Assembly: GCA_010015745.1 (NCBI GenBank)
Contig: ML978237.1
Coordinates: 87,652-151,651 of the forward strand
From: Setomelanomma holmii
Lineage: Eukaryota > Ascomycota > Dothideomycetes > Pleosporales > Phaeosphaeriaceae
Direction of reading: 5' to 3'
Length of the DNA stretch: 64,000 nt
In this document: positions 12,101-22,368 of the stretch, piece by piece
Layout: each line of letters starts with the position of its first letter
Position numbering within the stretch: position 1 is the first letter of the stretch
Notes under the pieces: generated by a model
Databases searched by the model: none
Told to the model about the DNA's origin: nothing
Seen by the model: the letters and a program-made list of their open reading frames with translations, nothing else
Made by a program: the position numbers and the translations under genes

Positions 12101-13556
12101 TGGTCGCTTTTTACGACAACGACAAACTTGGCTCGAGCAGAAGCTGAGGGCCCCACTCGGCAAAGCAACTTTCATGTATGGAGTAGCGGATCCTAGTGGG
12201 GTACTGCAGCCTGGTGAAGTCCACATTCAGTTCTCCACGCCGTTCGCGGACAACAGCACCGGAGCTTCATATCGGAACTTGAATGGCATCGAAACTTTGA
12301 TCGCGCGTCAGCCTGCTTGTCGACGATCCGATATACAGAAAGTAAGGGTTGTTTGTCGTCCAGAGCTTTCCCACCTGGTTGACGTGGTTGTATTTCCGGT
12401 CAAGGGCAGATATCCGCTCGCAGGCAAGCTCCAAGGTGGAGACTACGATGGCGACATCTTCTGGACTTGCTGGGAAGATTGTCTAGTCGGACCTTTCCGC
12501 AACGCTCCAGCACCTATGCAGCCATTGGACCCTTCGAAATATGGTATCAAGACTGATCGTAGGAGGCTGCACGAGGTCATGAATCCTAGGGATCTGTCCA
12601 CTGTTCACAATTTGTTAAAGGAGGCGTTCAAGTTTCGAACAGCCCCTTCTCTTCTAGGCAAGGCTACCAACTTTCTAGAAAAGGTTTCTTACCAACAGAA
12701 CCGCATTTCTTCTCCACAGATCGATGCGCTGTGCGATGTTCACGATCTGCTCGTCGATGCACCGAAGCAGGCATACAGCTTCACTGACAACGACTTTACA
12801 AACCTCACTCGATACGTGCTCAAGTGTGGTAATCCTAAGAAGCCTGCCTACAAAGAGGCTATGGAAGCAAATGCGAGAATCAGGGAGAACGACGGGGGAA
12901 GACCTGACACTAACCAGCAAAAGGTACGGCATCGACGCAACAACATCTTGGATTATTTATTCTTTGACGTCTTCCAAGCGCATAACATAGAGACCATGGT
13001 CCAGGTCCATGCCAAGCTCTCCAAGGAGGAAGACGACGACTCTGAGCTTCGACGACCCTATCTTCAACTGCGCGAGACGGCCGGTGCGCTTATGAGGAAA
13101 GACCTTGACGACCTCGCTATCAAGTTTGCGGACATTCGAGATAAATGGAACGGCAGCTTTGGGAACAAGCCCGGGATGACTGCAGACACGTACTGTCAAA
13201 TCCTCAACTCTGTGTATGAGTCTTTTCGTGCGCTTCTGCCAATGAATGTCGGAAAGCCGGATATTGCACCACTCCTTCACCAATACTTTGGTCCTTCGCA
13301 TCCAGTCACTTGGGAGACAATCCGAGCTTCAGCATTGTACTGCGCACATCCAAGAAGACACGCCTTTGTATGGCATATGGCTGGACGAGAGCTTGCGCGA
13401 TTGAAAGCACGATCGCTACCAGGTACTCATGACATAGTCGCGCCTATCTTCGCCAATATGAAGCCAAAGCCGATAAGGGCACCGAAACCTGAGGATGAAG
13501 ATGACGACGAGCCGAGCGAGGATGAATTTGAGAGTGCTATGGAGTCGATTACATGA
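9122..13556 (+). CDS. RNA-dependent RNA polymerase (QDE-1-type RdRP, RNA silencing)
   Basis: Two exons (9122-9545 and 9706-13556; the 160-nt intron has a GTAAGT donor and a CTAATAC branch site) encode about 1424 aa. The catalytic loop LQGGDYDGDIFW, with the Asp triad D-x-D-G-D near residue 1054, identifies the eukaryotic RdRP (RDRP/QDE-1) family that makes double-stranded RNA for quelling or meiotic silencing. Other family features are a core starting around WYIRELPAQNLFVDRIPGEY and PVKGRYPLAGKLQGGDYDGD after a QFSTP segment. Residues 140-400 are Ser/Thr/Pro/acidic-rich and probably disordered. The C-terminus is acidic (EDEDDDEPSEDEFES). The exon 1 start at 9122 is the first in-frame ATG. No disruption is seen, so this RNAi component is probably functional. 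I cannot assign it to a specific paralogue (QDE-1, SAD-1 or RRP-3 clade). Confidence 0.93.
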
Positions 13557-14133
13557 CGACATGGCCAGCAGCTGCCTCATTCGCAACATTCACACTTCGA
13601 CGCACCTTCAACGACGACGCACATCTTGCAATCACCTCCACCACGCCGGTTCGAGGACCTTACTGAGCCATTCATACACCCACACATAGACAGCAGAGAT
13701 ATATAACAAACGGATACAGGGAGACGATGTAGGAGGACTGAGGATTTTTGGACTGTCATTTACACATTTTCTCTTGCTATCTTGGCGTCGATGTGCGCGC
13801 TCGCTACCTTTCAGTTATCTTGCAGCATTTGCAGCATGCATTCTGCATCTTGCATATAATACCAATTTGCAGCATGCATTCTGCATCTTGCATATAATAC
13901 CAATTTGCAGCTAGAACACATGTCTTCATTCATATGTCAGTCGGTGCACACTCCCACGCCCTTGGCATTTAGTACAAATATCACAACTTCAAATGCATCA
14001 AGTCGCCCCGCAGTGCATCTCGTTTGATCGCACATTCACGCTTGAATATTGAAAATTGAGTTTTGGGTATCATATGTACACCTCCATCTCCCACGCCATG
14101 TCCATCTCCGTACCAACATAGTACGCGTACACC
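13557..14133. other. Intergenic region between the RdRP and SWC5 genes (tail to tail)
   Basis: This holds the 3' ends of two convergent genes and a short tandem repeat, listed separately. No further gene is seen. Confidence 0.6.
13828..13910. repeat. 38-bp tandem repeat, two full copies plus a partial
   Basis: Two identical 38-bp units (13828-13865 and 13866-13903) begin TTTGCAGCATGCATTCTGCA and end CATATAATACCAA. A third copy starts (TTTGCAG) and stops at 13910. The unit itself contains GCATGCAT palindromic motifs. It lies in the convergent 3' intergenic space of the RdRP and SWC5 genes. Confidence 0.95.
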
Positions 14134-15213
14134 TCACGTCGCCCCAATTCCCGCCTTCGCCGCAACCATCTTCTTCCGCTCCTCCTCCCTCCTCGCCTCG
14201 ACGCCCGCCAAAAACTCCATTCGCCCCAGATACGCCTCTTTCGTCTTCCCATGCGTATCCAGCTCCTCGGCGATACCCTCCTTGTCCACGAACCCTGTCC
14301 AGTCCATGCGAGACTTGTCTACAACGTTTAGCTTTTGCGTCTTCTCTTTGCCCTTCACGGGGAATTCGGGGGGCGGCATGAGCGCATCGGAGGTGTGGTG
14401 CAGTGCGGTTGCGCGCTGGTAGGTGAGTTGGTGTTCGGGGGCGAGGGTGCGGACGTAGCCTGTGGGGTTGGGGTCGAAGCGTGAGGGGCGGCGCAGAGGG
14501 CGGCGGATTTTGGACGTGTTTGCTTTGTTCTGGGGGGCGCTGGTGGCATCTTCGGAGGGTTTTGTGGGCGACTTGGGTTGCCAGCCATCGGAGGTGTACT
14601 TGTCGAGATGGGAACGCGGTATGATTTTCTCCTCGGTCGTGTCTTGACCAGCGAAGGCGTAGGTTTTTGAGATTGTGACTCGCTCTTCTTCTCCGGCCGG
14701 AGCTGGTGCGGGGACTGATGATGGTGCCTCGCCTGTTGAGATTGGGGTGGGCTCTGTGGGCGCAGGCGACGGTATTGGTGCCAGTGGAGCGGCGGTCATT
14801 TGTGCCCATAATGCGTCCACGTCGATGGTCGAGCCTTCTGTCCTGGCAAGAGGTTTCTTCTCAACCTTCTCGACCCTCCTTTGCGCTCTCGTCTTGATCA
14901 GGCCGCCCTCGCCATCGTCGTCGGTGAGGATGACATCGTCGTCGTTGCCGCCTTTGCCAGCCTTTTTCTGCTTCTTTGCCCTCTTCCGCCTCGCTGCCTT
15001 AATTGTGACATCATCTCCCGAGTCGAGCTCCTCATCTAAAGGTGCCTTCCGCTTGCCCTTCCGTTGTGTCGGTGCTGCGACATCTTCGTCTGACGAGCTC
15101 GATGCCTCTTCTGCACGTGGCGAGTCGGGATTGAAGTCTTCATCAGCAGACTCATCGTACTTCTCGGTCTCATCTGCGATGTAGTCTGCGTACTCGACGA
15201 GTAGAGGCGGCAT
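14134..15213 (-). CDS. SWC5: SWR1-complex subunit 5, BCNT-C domain protein
   Basis: This intronless 359-aa protein has the Swc5/Bucentaur layout. The N-terminus is acidic (ADEDFNPDSP, SSSSDEDV), followed by a Lys/Arg-rich stretch (KAARRKRAKKQKK) likely to act as a nuclear localisation signal, then a disordered Pro-rich middle. The C-terminal BCNT-C domain runs from about residue 275 and includes KLNVVDKSRMDWTGFVDKEG and EELDTHGKTKEAYLGRMEFL. In yeast Swc5 is needed by the SWR1 remodeller to exchange H2A for H2A.Z. The acidic N-terminus is the part known to bind H2A-H2B. It is divergent from the membrane-protein gene starting at 15514, with about 300 bp shared. Confidence 0.93.
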   Translation of the reverse strand: MPPLLVEYADYIADETEKYDESADEDFNPDSPRAEEASSSSDEDVAAPTQRKGKRKAPLDEELDSGDDVTIKAARRKRAKKQKKAGKGGNDDDVILTDDDGEGGLIKTRAQRRVEKVEKKPLARTEGSTIDVDALWAQMTAAPLAPIPSPAPTEPTPISTGEAPSSVPAPAPAGEEERVTISKTYAFAGQDTTEEKIIPRSHLDKYTSDGWQPKSPTKPSEDATSAPQNKANTSKIRRPLRRPSRFDPNPTGYVRTLAPEHQLTYQRATALHHTSDALMPPPEFPVKGKEKTQKLNVVDKSRMDWTGFVDKEGIAEELDTHGKTKEAYLGRMEFLAGVEARREEERKKMVAAKAGIGAT

Positions 15214-15513
15214 TGTGCGGGAATGTTTGGGAGAGGATGATTGGCTTCAATTCGTGATGGCAAGACCCCAAATCGCGACGCGCCGAACCTGCCGCTAGTG
15301 TAGCTAGCACTGAACCTTGACAGGGACGGCAGCTCCAGTCCCCAGTGACGTGTGTGGGGTGTGTTCAGCAGGGCAGGCGCGTCCAGATCATAACACAGCC
15401 ATGCCGCCCTCGCTGAGCTGACGTCCCTTCCACAACACTGCAGCGCTGTCGCGGAATGCGCCCGAGTGTCTATTGTTATTAGTCGCATCGCACACCGAAG
15501 AAGCACATTCACC

Positions 15514-17255
15514 ATGGCACCCGTCGAGCCCGAGGCACATGCGCGCAACAACCTCTTCGCCTATGCGCCTTTCACGGGTCACATAGCGCTGGTGATTGGC
15601 CTCACAGTCCACGTCTTGCGCGTCGCACGTCGTGCTTCGAAGTCGCTGCCTCCCTCTACTACAACACGCACTCAGCAGCCGTTGCGCCGCAACTACGCGA
15701 TATTCTTCTCGGCCCTTGCAGCACTCTCGTTAGCTTCAGTGACTACATTCGCCGTCTTGTGGCGGGCAATATCCTACGTACAATGGGCTGAGTCGGGAGC
15801 GAAGAACTCGCCAAACGGCATATGGACGGGCTGGTACGGTACTGGTGAGGAAGGTCGATTATACTTGGGAGACTGGATCAAGGACATCGACCTGAGGAGG
15901 GCGGCCGACAAGGTTGCCATCTCGACACCAGAAGGCTTCCTGTACACGAGTCAGCACTTTCTTGGGCTTCTGGCGAGCTCCATCTTCTTTGGCGTAGAAG
16001 GTAAGTCAGCCTGAATCGGCAGCACACATTTTGCTGACGTGCTATCCTAGGCCACAGGCGCAACCTGAAAGCCTCCACCATCGCTTCGTTTGTGATCTTG
16101 GGCGCAACGGGAAGCCTTGGATATGCACTGAGCCTATTCTTCGTTACGATTCTATATACGCCATTGACGATTCACAACGAGGACACGCCGCTCCACGACG
16201 CACTGTTCGCTCCTTTGCCAGTCGTCTACTTTGTGCCAACCGTTCTCTCGCTCCTGTACCTAAATTGGCTGCCGGACTTGGTCTCTCGTCAGGTAGACTC
16301 TGGCGGTGTCAACTATGCACGCGCCGGCAAAATTGTAGTGCCATTACTCCTCGCGTTTGCGCCTCAGGTAAGCTCGTTCCGACACAAGCTTCTGCATGAG
16401 CTGAGCAGAAGACAGATTGTGCCAATCAGCTTGGGACGTCAACACACATCAAAAGCCGCCGCTCATCGCAGCTACGCCCAAGCCTTCCACTTCCTTTCTA
16501 TCGCATCCCTCCTACTGTACTGGAAGCTGTTCATTGCGAACGTTTCCGTGAACACGCCCAGCGAGCACGAACATGTCTGGGATATTTTCACAAATACAGT
16601 TGGCCTCACGCGAGGCCAATCCAGGTCCAGCAGAATCTTATCCGGCATCAGTACGACCGGTCAAAGATTGAAGCATATCAGCAAACATCCTATCATTAGT
16701 ACCACCAGTCTGGATGTACTGTTCACCTCCATCAGCTTGCTCGCCTGGGTCTTCACTCGCAATTTGGACGTCGACGCTATCTTGGACAACAGCGTATTGT
16801 CATTTTTGCTACAGAAGCACGAAAAGCATGTCGCGTTCGAAGATGACGTCAAACGCCTTGCTGACCTCGACGCTGGACCTGAACCTGAGCCAGAGCCAAG
16901 TGTTGAGACCACTACGCCCAGAAAGCGCGGACGCCCGACTAAGAACAAGACTGCTATCAACGGCGCATCCACAGGATCTGTAAGGCGTAGCACGCGAAGA
17001 GGTACGCGCAGTGCCGATCTCGACTCCGATGCAGAATCCGTCACTACTGGGCAAGATGCAGCCGCAGCATACCAACCAAGTTCATCGACAAAGCATGCCG
17101 TGCAGGAGACTGAAGCCGATGGAGTGACGACTGGCGCTGATCTTGTTGAAAGTGGGGAGTCCACAGCGCTTGCGTTGTTCCTTGCCTTCGCTGGTGGTTT
17201 GGGTCAACTTGCTGCTGGCGCTCTAGGCGCGGAGGTGACCGGCCCGCGCGAATAA
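15514..17255 (+). CDS. Polytopic membrane protein with basic AT-hook-like tail, function unknown
   Basis: Exons 15514-16000 and 16051-17255 give 563 aa. The first 370 residues hold several hydrophobic segments: FTGHIALVIGLTVHVL, YAIFFSALAALSLASVTTF, QHFLGLLASSIFF, an IASFVILGATGSLGYALSLF segment, APLPVVYFVPTVLSLLYL, VVPLLLAFAP, a FHFLSIASLLLYWKLFI segment and LDVLFTSISLLAWVF. The tail from about residue 410 is hydrophilic, with TPRKRGRPTKNK (an AT-hook-like GRP core) and RRSTRRGTRS, then ends in another hydrophobic stretch (ALALFLAFAGGLGQLAAGAL). I recognise the general fungal type but not a named family. A GTAAGC site at 16368 could tempt a gene finder, but splicing it breaks the frame, so I read through. 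Confidence 0.85.
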
Positions 17256-17498
17256 GTAGCTACGAAGATGGAGGTTCGAAGGGAGGTACGAGTGGTTGCA
17301 GCAATGATGATATTTCGGAGTTGATAGGATGATTTGTGGTCTATTTAACGATGTATGGGAATGATTCGATTGCGTGCTTGGGAACTGGTTCGATACCCTG
17401 GGGTCAGGTACTGAATTTTGTTTGGCTCATTCTATGGCCAGGAGCTCATTTGCTAGTACGACTGCTTTGTTTCAGTCTCTACCATCTCGATGCGGTGC

Positions 17499-19279
17499 TC
17501 ATGTGGCAGGTGCGGCTGCCTGCTTATATTCCTTCCAGATCAGACCCGCCGGCAGCACCTTCCACTGCAGATCCTTGTCGAGCAGATCCGCCATCTTGCT
17601 CCACTCCTCCTTCACACACGCAATCTTGTGCTCATCCCTCGGCACGATTCTCGCGGGGAAGGGCTTCGGCAGCACGAATAAGCCTTCTGTGAGGTCATCG
17701 GCGTCGGGCATGATGGCGTTGCCGTGCACGTCTTGCGCGAGCTCGAATTGGAACGTCCACAATAGCCGAGCTATGGCGAGGAAGAGCGAACGTTCAGCGA
17801 TGTGCATTCCCTGACAGAGCCGTCGCCCGGCGCCAAAGACGAAATGATCACGTTGTGAAGCCACTGGGTTATTCGCAGCCTCTGCAGCCGTCTGCGTATC
17901 GTTGGCGTACCGAGCTGGATCGAAACGTCGAGGGTCCGGATGCCGCTTGGGATCCATATGGACCGCCCACACGTTCCACATCACACCAGCACCCTTCGGA
18001 ATCTTGTAACCCATATATTGGTCATCACGTATCACCGCGTGAGGAACACCCAGTATGTCCGTCGGCATCCATCGCATGCTCTCCTTTACGCAGCCGCGTA
18101 TGTAGGACAGATTGGGTTCGTCATCGAGCGTTGGAAAGCGGTCACCACAGACGCGGTCGAGCTCTTCTTGCGCGGCTCTTGCGACTTCGGGGAATAACAG
18201 CATTGCTTGGACGACTACATACGATCAGCACCATCAACGTGTCATGGGGGAGGGTGAGGGACACCTACAACCAACAAGCGTAGCAGCAGTCGTGTCCGAT
18301 CCTGCTTCCAGAAGCGACCCGCTCACGTATCCAGCGAGTGGGTCAGAGAACTTCTCTTCATCCTGTGCCCGTGCCAGATCTAGGCAGAAACAAGGCCTGG
18401 CTGTGCCATTCTTTATTTGTTTCTTCACATTGAGCCAGTGACCAACATAAAGGCCAGCTTCCTTCTCATGGAGCTTCTTCGCATAGCGTCGCAGTGGTAG
18501 TGCAAAGTCTGGTAGAGTGCGGAGGATCGGGAAGAGGTCGAGAAGCGCAGCCGTCTGAGTCCCAGTAACCTCGCAGAACTTCTCGAAACCCTACATGCGC
18601 GTCAGTAGGACACAACTTTCGACTAGGACAGTCCTACATGGAAGAGCTGCTTCAACTTGGGGTCCTCAATGCTGGTAGTGCGGAAGCCGAACACCATCTG
18701 AGTGGTCAATGAGTTGGTGTACCGTCGAATATGGTCGACAAAGAGTTCTGGCCGTTCCAAGAAGCCCACTAGCATGGCTTTGTTTTCCAGGTCTTGGTAG
18801 GGCAAATATGTTCGCGCTGCCTTGATGTTGAGGTTGTTATGGACTATTTTGCGAATCATCCGCCAAGTTTCGCCATACTCCTAGTACCATTAGCGACTGG
18901 TCGACGTCAGGACCACGACGATTGGGGATACCATGAGGAGCATGCGTAGACCGCCACTGACGACCTTGCCCAGATACATATCCGGACGCGACGAATAGAT
19001 GGCACTTCGCTTGTCCAGCAGATCCTTGATGGCCTGGTCCGAGGACAACACTATCATCACCTTCGTGCCGAGAATCAGTGAGTACACTGGCCCGTATTCT
19101 TCAGCCCATTTCTGAAACTGGAGATGTGCCTTCTCCTTCGGCATCAGGTGTAGGTTGCCGATCAACGGCAGTGTAGGGGGCCCGGGGGGACAATCTGCTG
19201 GGCGTCGACCAACATTGCGAAGTCGATATCCAAGGAGAGCCACTAGAGCAGCGAGTAGAGTGTAAAGGGAAAACAACAT
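17499..19279 (-). CDS. Cytochrome P450 monooxygenase
   Basis: Four exons (18932-19279, 18638-18880, 18272-18590, 17499-18214) join in phase to 541 aa. The N-terminus (MLFSLYTLLAALVALLGY) is a signal anchor for the ER membrane, followed by the hinge CPPGPPTLPLIGNLH. The I-helix oxygen-binding motif (EAGSDTT), the ExxR motif (ESMRW) and the haem loop FGAGRRLCQG with Cys about 437 are all intact. The sequence style (PPGPPTLPLIGN, YSSRPDMYLG, FGAGRRLCQGMHIAERSLFL) resembles the O-methylsterigmatocystin-oxidoreductase-like fungal P450s that act in secondary metabolism or xenobiotic oxidation, but the substrate cannot be read from sequence. No polyketide synthase, NRPS or terpene synthase lies next to it, so it appears to stand alone. 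Confidence 0.93.
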
Positions 19280-20467
19280 CCTGAAGTGGTAGGAATTGAC
19301 TAAGTCTGAGGCTCGGAAGGCTGCAGCAGAGCTATATGAGGAGAATTGGACTTCCTGACTCAAATCGCTGCGCAGCCGGCACACCATTAAGGCTGCGCAC
19401 CCTTTGCACAGCTGCATATTGATGCGCCCATTCACTATCGACGTGCCTATCACAAACCTAGTCACTATCCTATTGGGTCATGTTCTAGCTGGATAGCCAT
19501 AGAGCCGCGCCTGTCTCTCCACCCCAGCATTGCGAAGTCACTATATGATTGCATCAAGACACGGTCGGAGCGGCACGAGTCAGAACAGCCGTGGCGAGCT
19601 ATCTTCCTCCCCGGACCAAACAGGGGCCTCGTGCAACGTCGGTATACCCGCTTTCGGCTGACAGCTTGGTTACACGACGCCATCCCCACATCAGTTTGGT
19701 GTTGTAGCCAATCATTCAAGTTTAACCCTGCACTAACCACAGCTCAGTAGTTCTCCATGTGGTCTACTCTAAACTACTTTTCGATCACTTCTGCACAAGA
19801 GGCCTGGCATGCGGATAAGAGCGCTTATCAGTATGCATATAGTCAGCACGATAGCTGCAGTGATGCAGCTTGAATATTGCGCATCACCGATGAGGCACAA
19901 GTCCACGACCTCAGTATGCTTTTGTCGGTTTCAGCTCGTCACGTCTGAGATGCGGTACTCACACGCAGGCTTAGGCCAAGGCACCCACGTCCCGCGGCAA
20001 ACGCGAGGAGAGCGACAGGCCTTACCGTGCCTGTTTCGGAAGCCCACTTCAGCCCCGTTTGCGACCCTGGACAGCGATCGAATCTTTCCCTTGCGATAGC
20101 TTCAAACGTGGATAGGGGTAGAGGTAGAAAAAGCAACACCTCGTTGGATATGCTTCGATCAATGACGATGGAGGTGATGGAGAGACCGTTCCCGTCAGTT
20201 CCAGCATCGATCAAGAACTGTTCTGAAACCTTCACGGTAAGCAACATGAGTTGTCCTCGGGAAGTCCATGAACTAGTGACGCTCTCTTCAAGGTCAAACG
20301 AGGAGCAACGTTCAGGCCCCGACTCACACATCGCATATAACTTGTTCTCGGACCTCTTGTGACTCGAGATTCATGAGAAACTCTACACCCAAGTTCTCGT
20401 TGCTTCAGTCAACACAGAGCACTTAGCTCAAGCATCGCCAGATCCGCGCCGTCTCGCTCACGTCACA
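19280..20467. other. Intergenic region between the P450 and the receptor pseudogene
   Basis: About 1.2 kb with only short, composition-neutral ORFs. The P450 promoter should be in the left part. Nothing else is recognised. Confidence 0.5.
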
Positions 20468-22059
20468 ATGGCAGGCAATTTCATCATTGAAGCTTGGTCC
20501 GAACTCGCAATTGGCATCGTGTTCATCTTTCTTCGACTGTACTTTCGCTTCACGCAAGTTGGACTTTGAGCCTTGACTCTGGACGATTATCTGATGGTAG
20601 TGGCTGGTGTAAGTGTTCTGCTTCTCCGATTTTGCCTAGACGGAGTACTGACGCCAATAGACTTTTTATACCATCGAGACGATCGCTGCGCACATGATTG
20701 TCGCTGTCTGGCTTGGCATGGGCAACAACAACTTCACCCAAGAGCAACGTGCTGCGCTCGAGCCTAAGTCTCAGCTCTGGCGCTTTGCTGTCTATGGTTC
20801 GAAGACGCATATCGTGGGATGGTTGTAAGTTCCACTCCGACGGCCGAACGCGATGCCCGCACTGACAGTGATCCGGCAGCATGTATACTGGTATGATGTG
20901 GACATTGAAGTCTTGCTGGACCATTTACTACTCTCGCATGGCGTAAGCTGTCTCCTCATTTCGCTCTTCATACCAAATCGACTTTGAAGAGTGCTTGCTG
21001 ACCTCGCCAAAAGGGACGGCATCCAGAAGATGGACATTCGTATCAAGGTTGCATGGTTGTTGAACGGCACAACATACCTCGCAGCAGTGTGTATGATTAC
21101 GTTCAAATGCTGGCCACTCCATCGTCAATGGCAAATATTTCCAGACCCAGGAAGTGGGTCAGCCCGCTTTGCTCGGGAGAAAGCTTCGGCAGCTGACTTG
21201 GTCGTACAGGTCAATGCTATCCAGGAGCTTCGAAGCTCAACGTCTCGTTCATCATGGCGATCAATACTATCACCGACATATAACTCATGGCCATCTCACT
21301 TCCGGTAGGCGTCCCAACGATCCAACTCCCATGCGGTACGCAGCGGCACCTGACACGTCCTGATAGATCATCCTAAAGGCTTGTCTCGACACCAAGAAGA
21401 AATTCTCCCTTGTCGTTCTCTTCAGTGGAGGTTGGATCGTCATTATATTTGGCATACTGCGCTGCGTCACTCTCGTTACGGTACGTCCTTCTTGACGCCA
21501 TATCACACTACTGATCCCGAACCATTATCTGACCATTGAGTAAACAGGTCGGTCCCACCGAACCCTCCGAATCCGGCCAATGGTCCGTCCGCGAATCCTT
21601 TGTCGCAATCCTCGTCAGCAACGCACCCATGGTCTTCCCGCTCCTCAAACGCTGGACATACACCACCGTCGGTTTCACATCTACGCGCCAGAATCGCAAC
21701 ACAGCCGGGAGCTACCCGCTAGGCGAGATCGATAACTCGAGCTCGAATGCCAAGTCTGGGAGAGGAAGAGGAAGGATAGCGCATATAAGCATCCGTTGAG
21801 TATCCCGAACGATACGGCGTGGGGGAGTGATGAGGCTATTGTCAAGACGCAGCAGGAGGAGGTGGGTGAGGAGGGGAGTGGGCAGATGAGGACGACGCCG
21901 GAGAGTGTTGGTGGGGCGTTCGCGAGGGATAGGGGGTCGAAGTCGAATGGAAGCGGAACTGGTGATGGAAATGGCAAAGGTACTAATAAGGTGGAAAGGG
22001 GTGGTACGAGTTTTGGTGATATTGTGATGATGAGGGAGTGGAAGGTCAGTGAGGAGTAG
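20468..22059 (+). pseudogene. PTH11/rhodopsin-type (SAT4-like) integral membrane receptor, disrupted
   Basis: Seven exons can be placed with phase kept at every junction: 20468-20608, 20661-20824, 20880-20942, 20990-21153, 21210-21304, 21367-21480 and 21548 onward. They read MAGNFIIEAWSELAIGI, LDDYLMVVAG, TFYTIETIAAHMIVAVW, WTIYYSRMA, KVAWLLNGTTYLAAVCMI, a Cys-containing loop, LNVSFIMAINTITDI, FSLVVLFSGGWIVIIFGI, then SVRESFVAILVSNAPMVFPL. This is the usual seven-helix layout of fungal PTH11-like/rhodopsin-domain proteins. Three lesions break it: an in-frame TGA at 20567-20569 just before LTLDDY, a TAA at 21281-21283 where the family has an aromatic residue, and a frameshift near 21757-21775. 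After the frameshift the usual tail (KHPLSIPNDTAWGSDEA) continues in another frame to 22059. The lesions look recent because splice sites and coding potential survive. Confidence 0.8.
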
Positions 22060-22368
22060 TGCCAAGATCGCATGGTGTTGACGTGAGATAATCAATTCGT
22101 GCGAGTCTGCCGTAGTCTAAACGTGTATTGGTAGTGTCTGTCTTGATATTTGTACATCAACAATCACAATCTCAAATTTAGACATCATTAGTCGAATCCA
22201 CATGAGCCCACAACGCCCACTTGAACAATCTCTGTTCAAGAGAAAATATCGGCAGCGACTGCGCGACCGTGAAGACGAAAGGAAAGCGCAGCCACCAAGT
22301 CTCTTGAAGGGGAAGCGTACAGCCACAAACATTACCACCCACGTCACAAACACAGCGCCGACCGTCGA

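Noticed and set aside
16368..16429. GTAAGC..CAG as an intron in the membrane-protein gene
   Set aside because: Removing it (62 nt) shifts the frame and ends the protein early.
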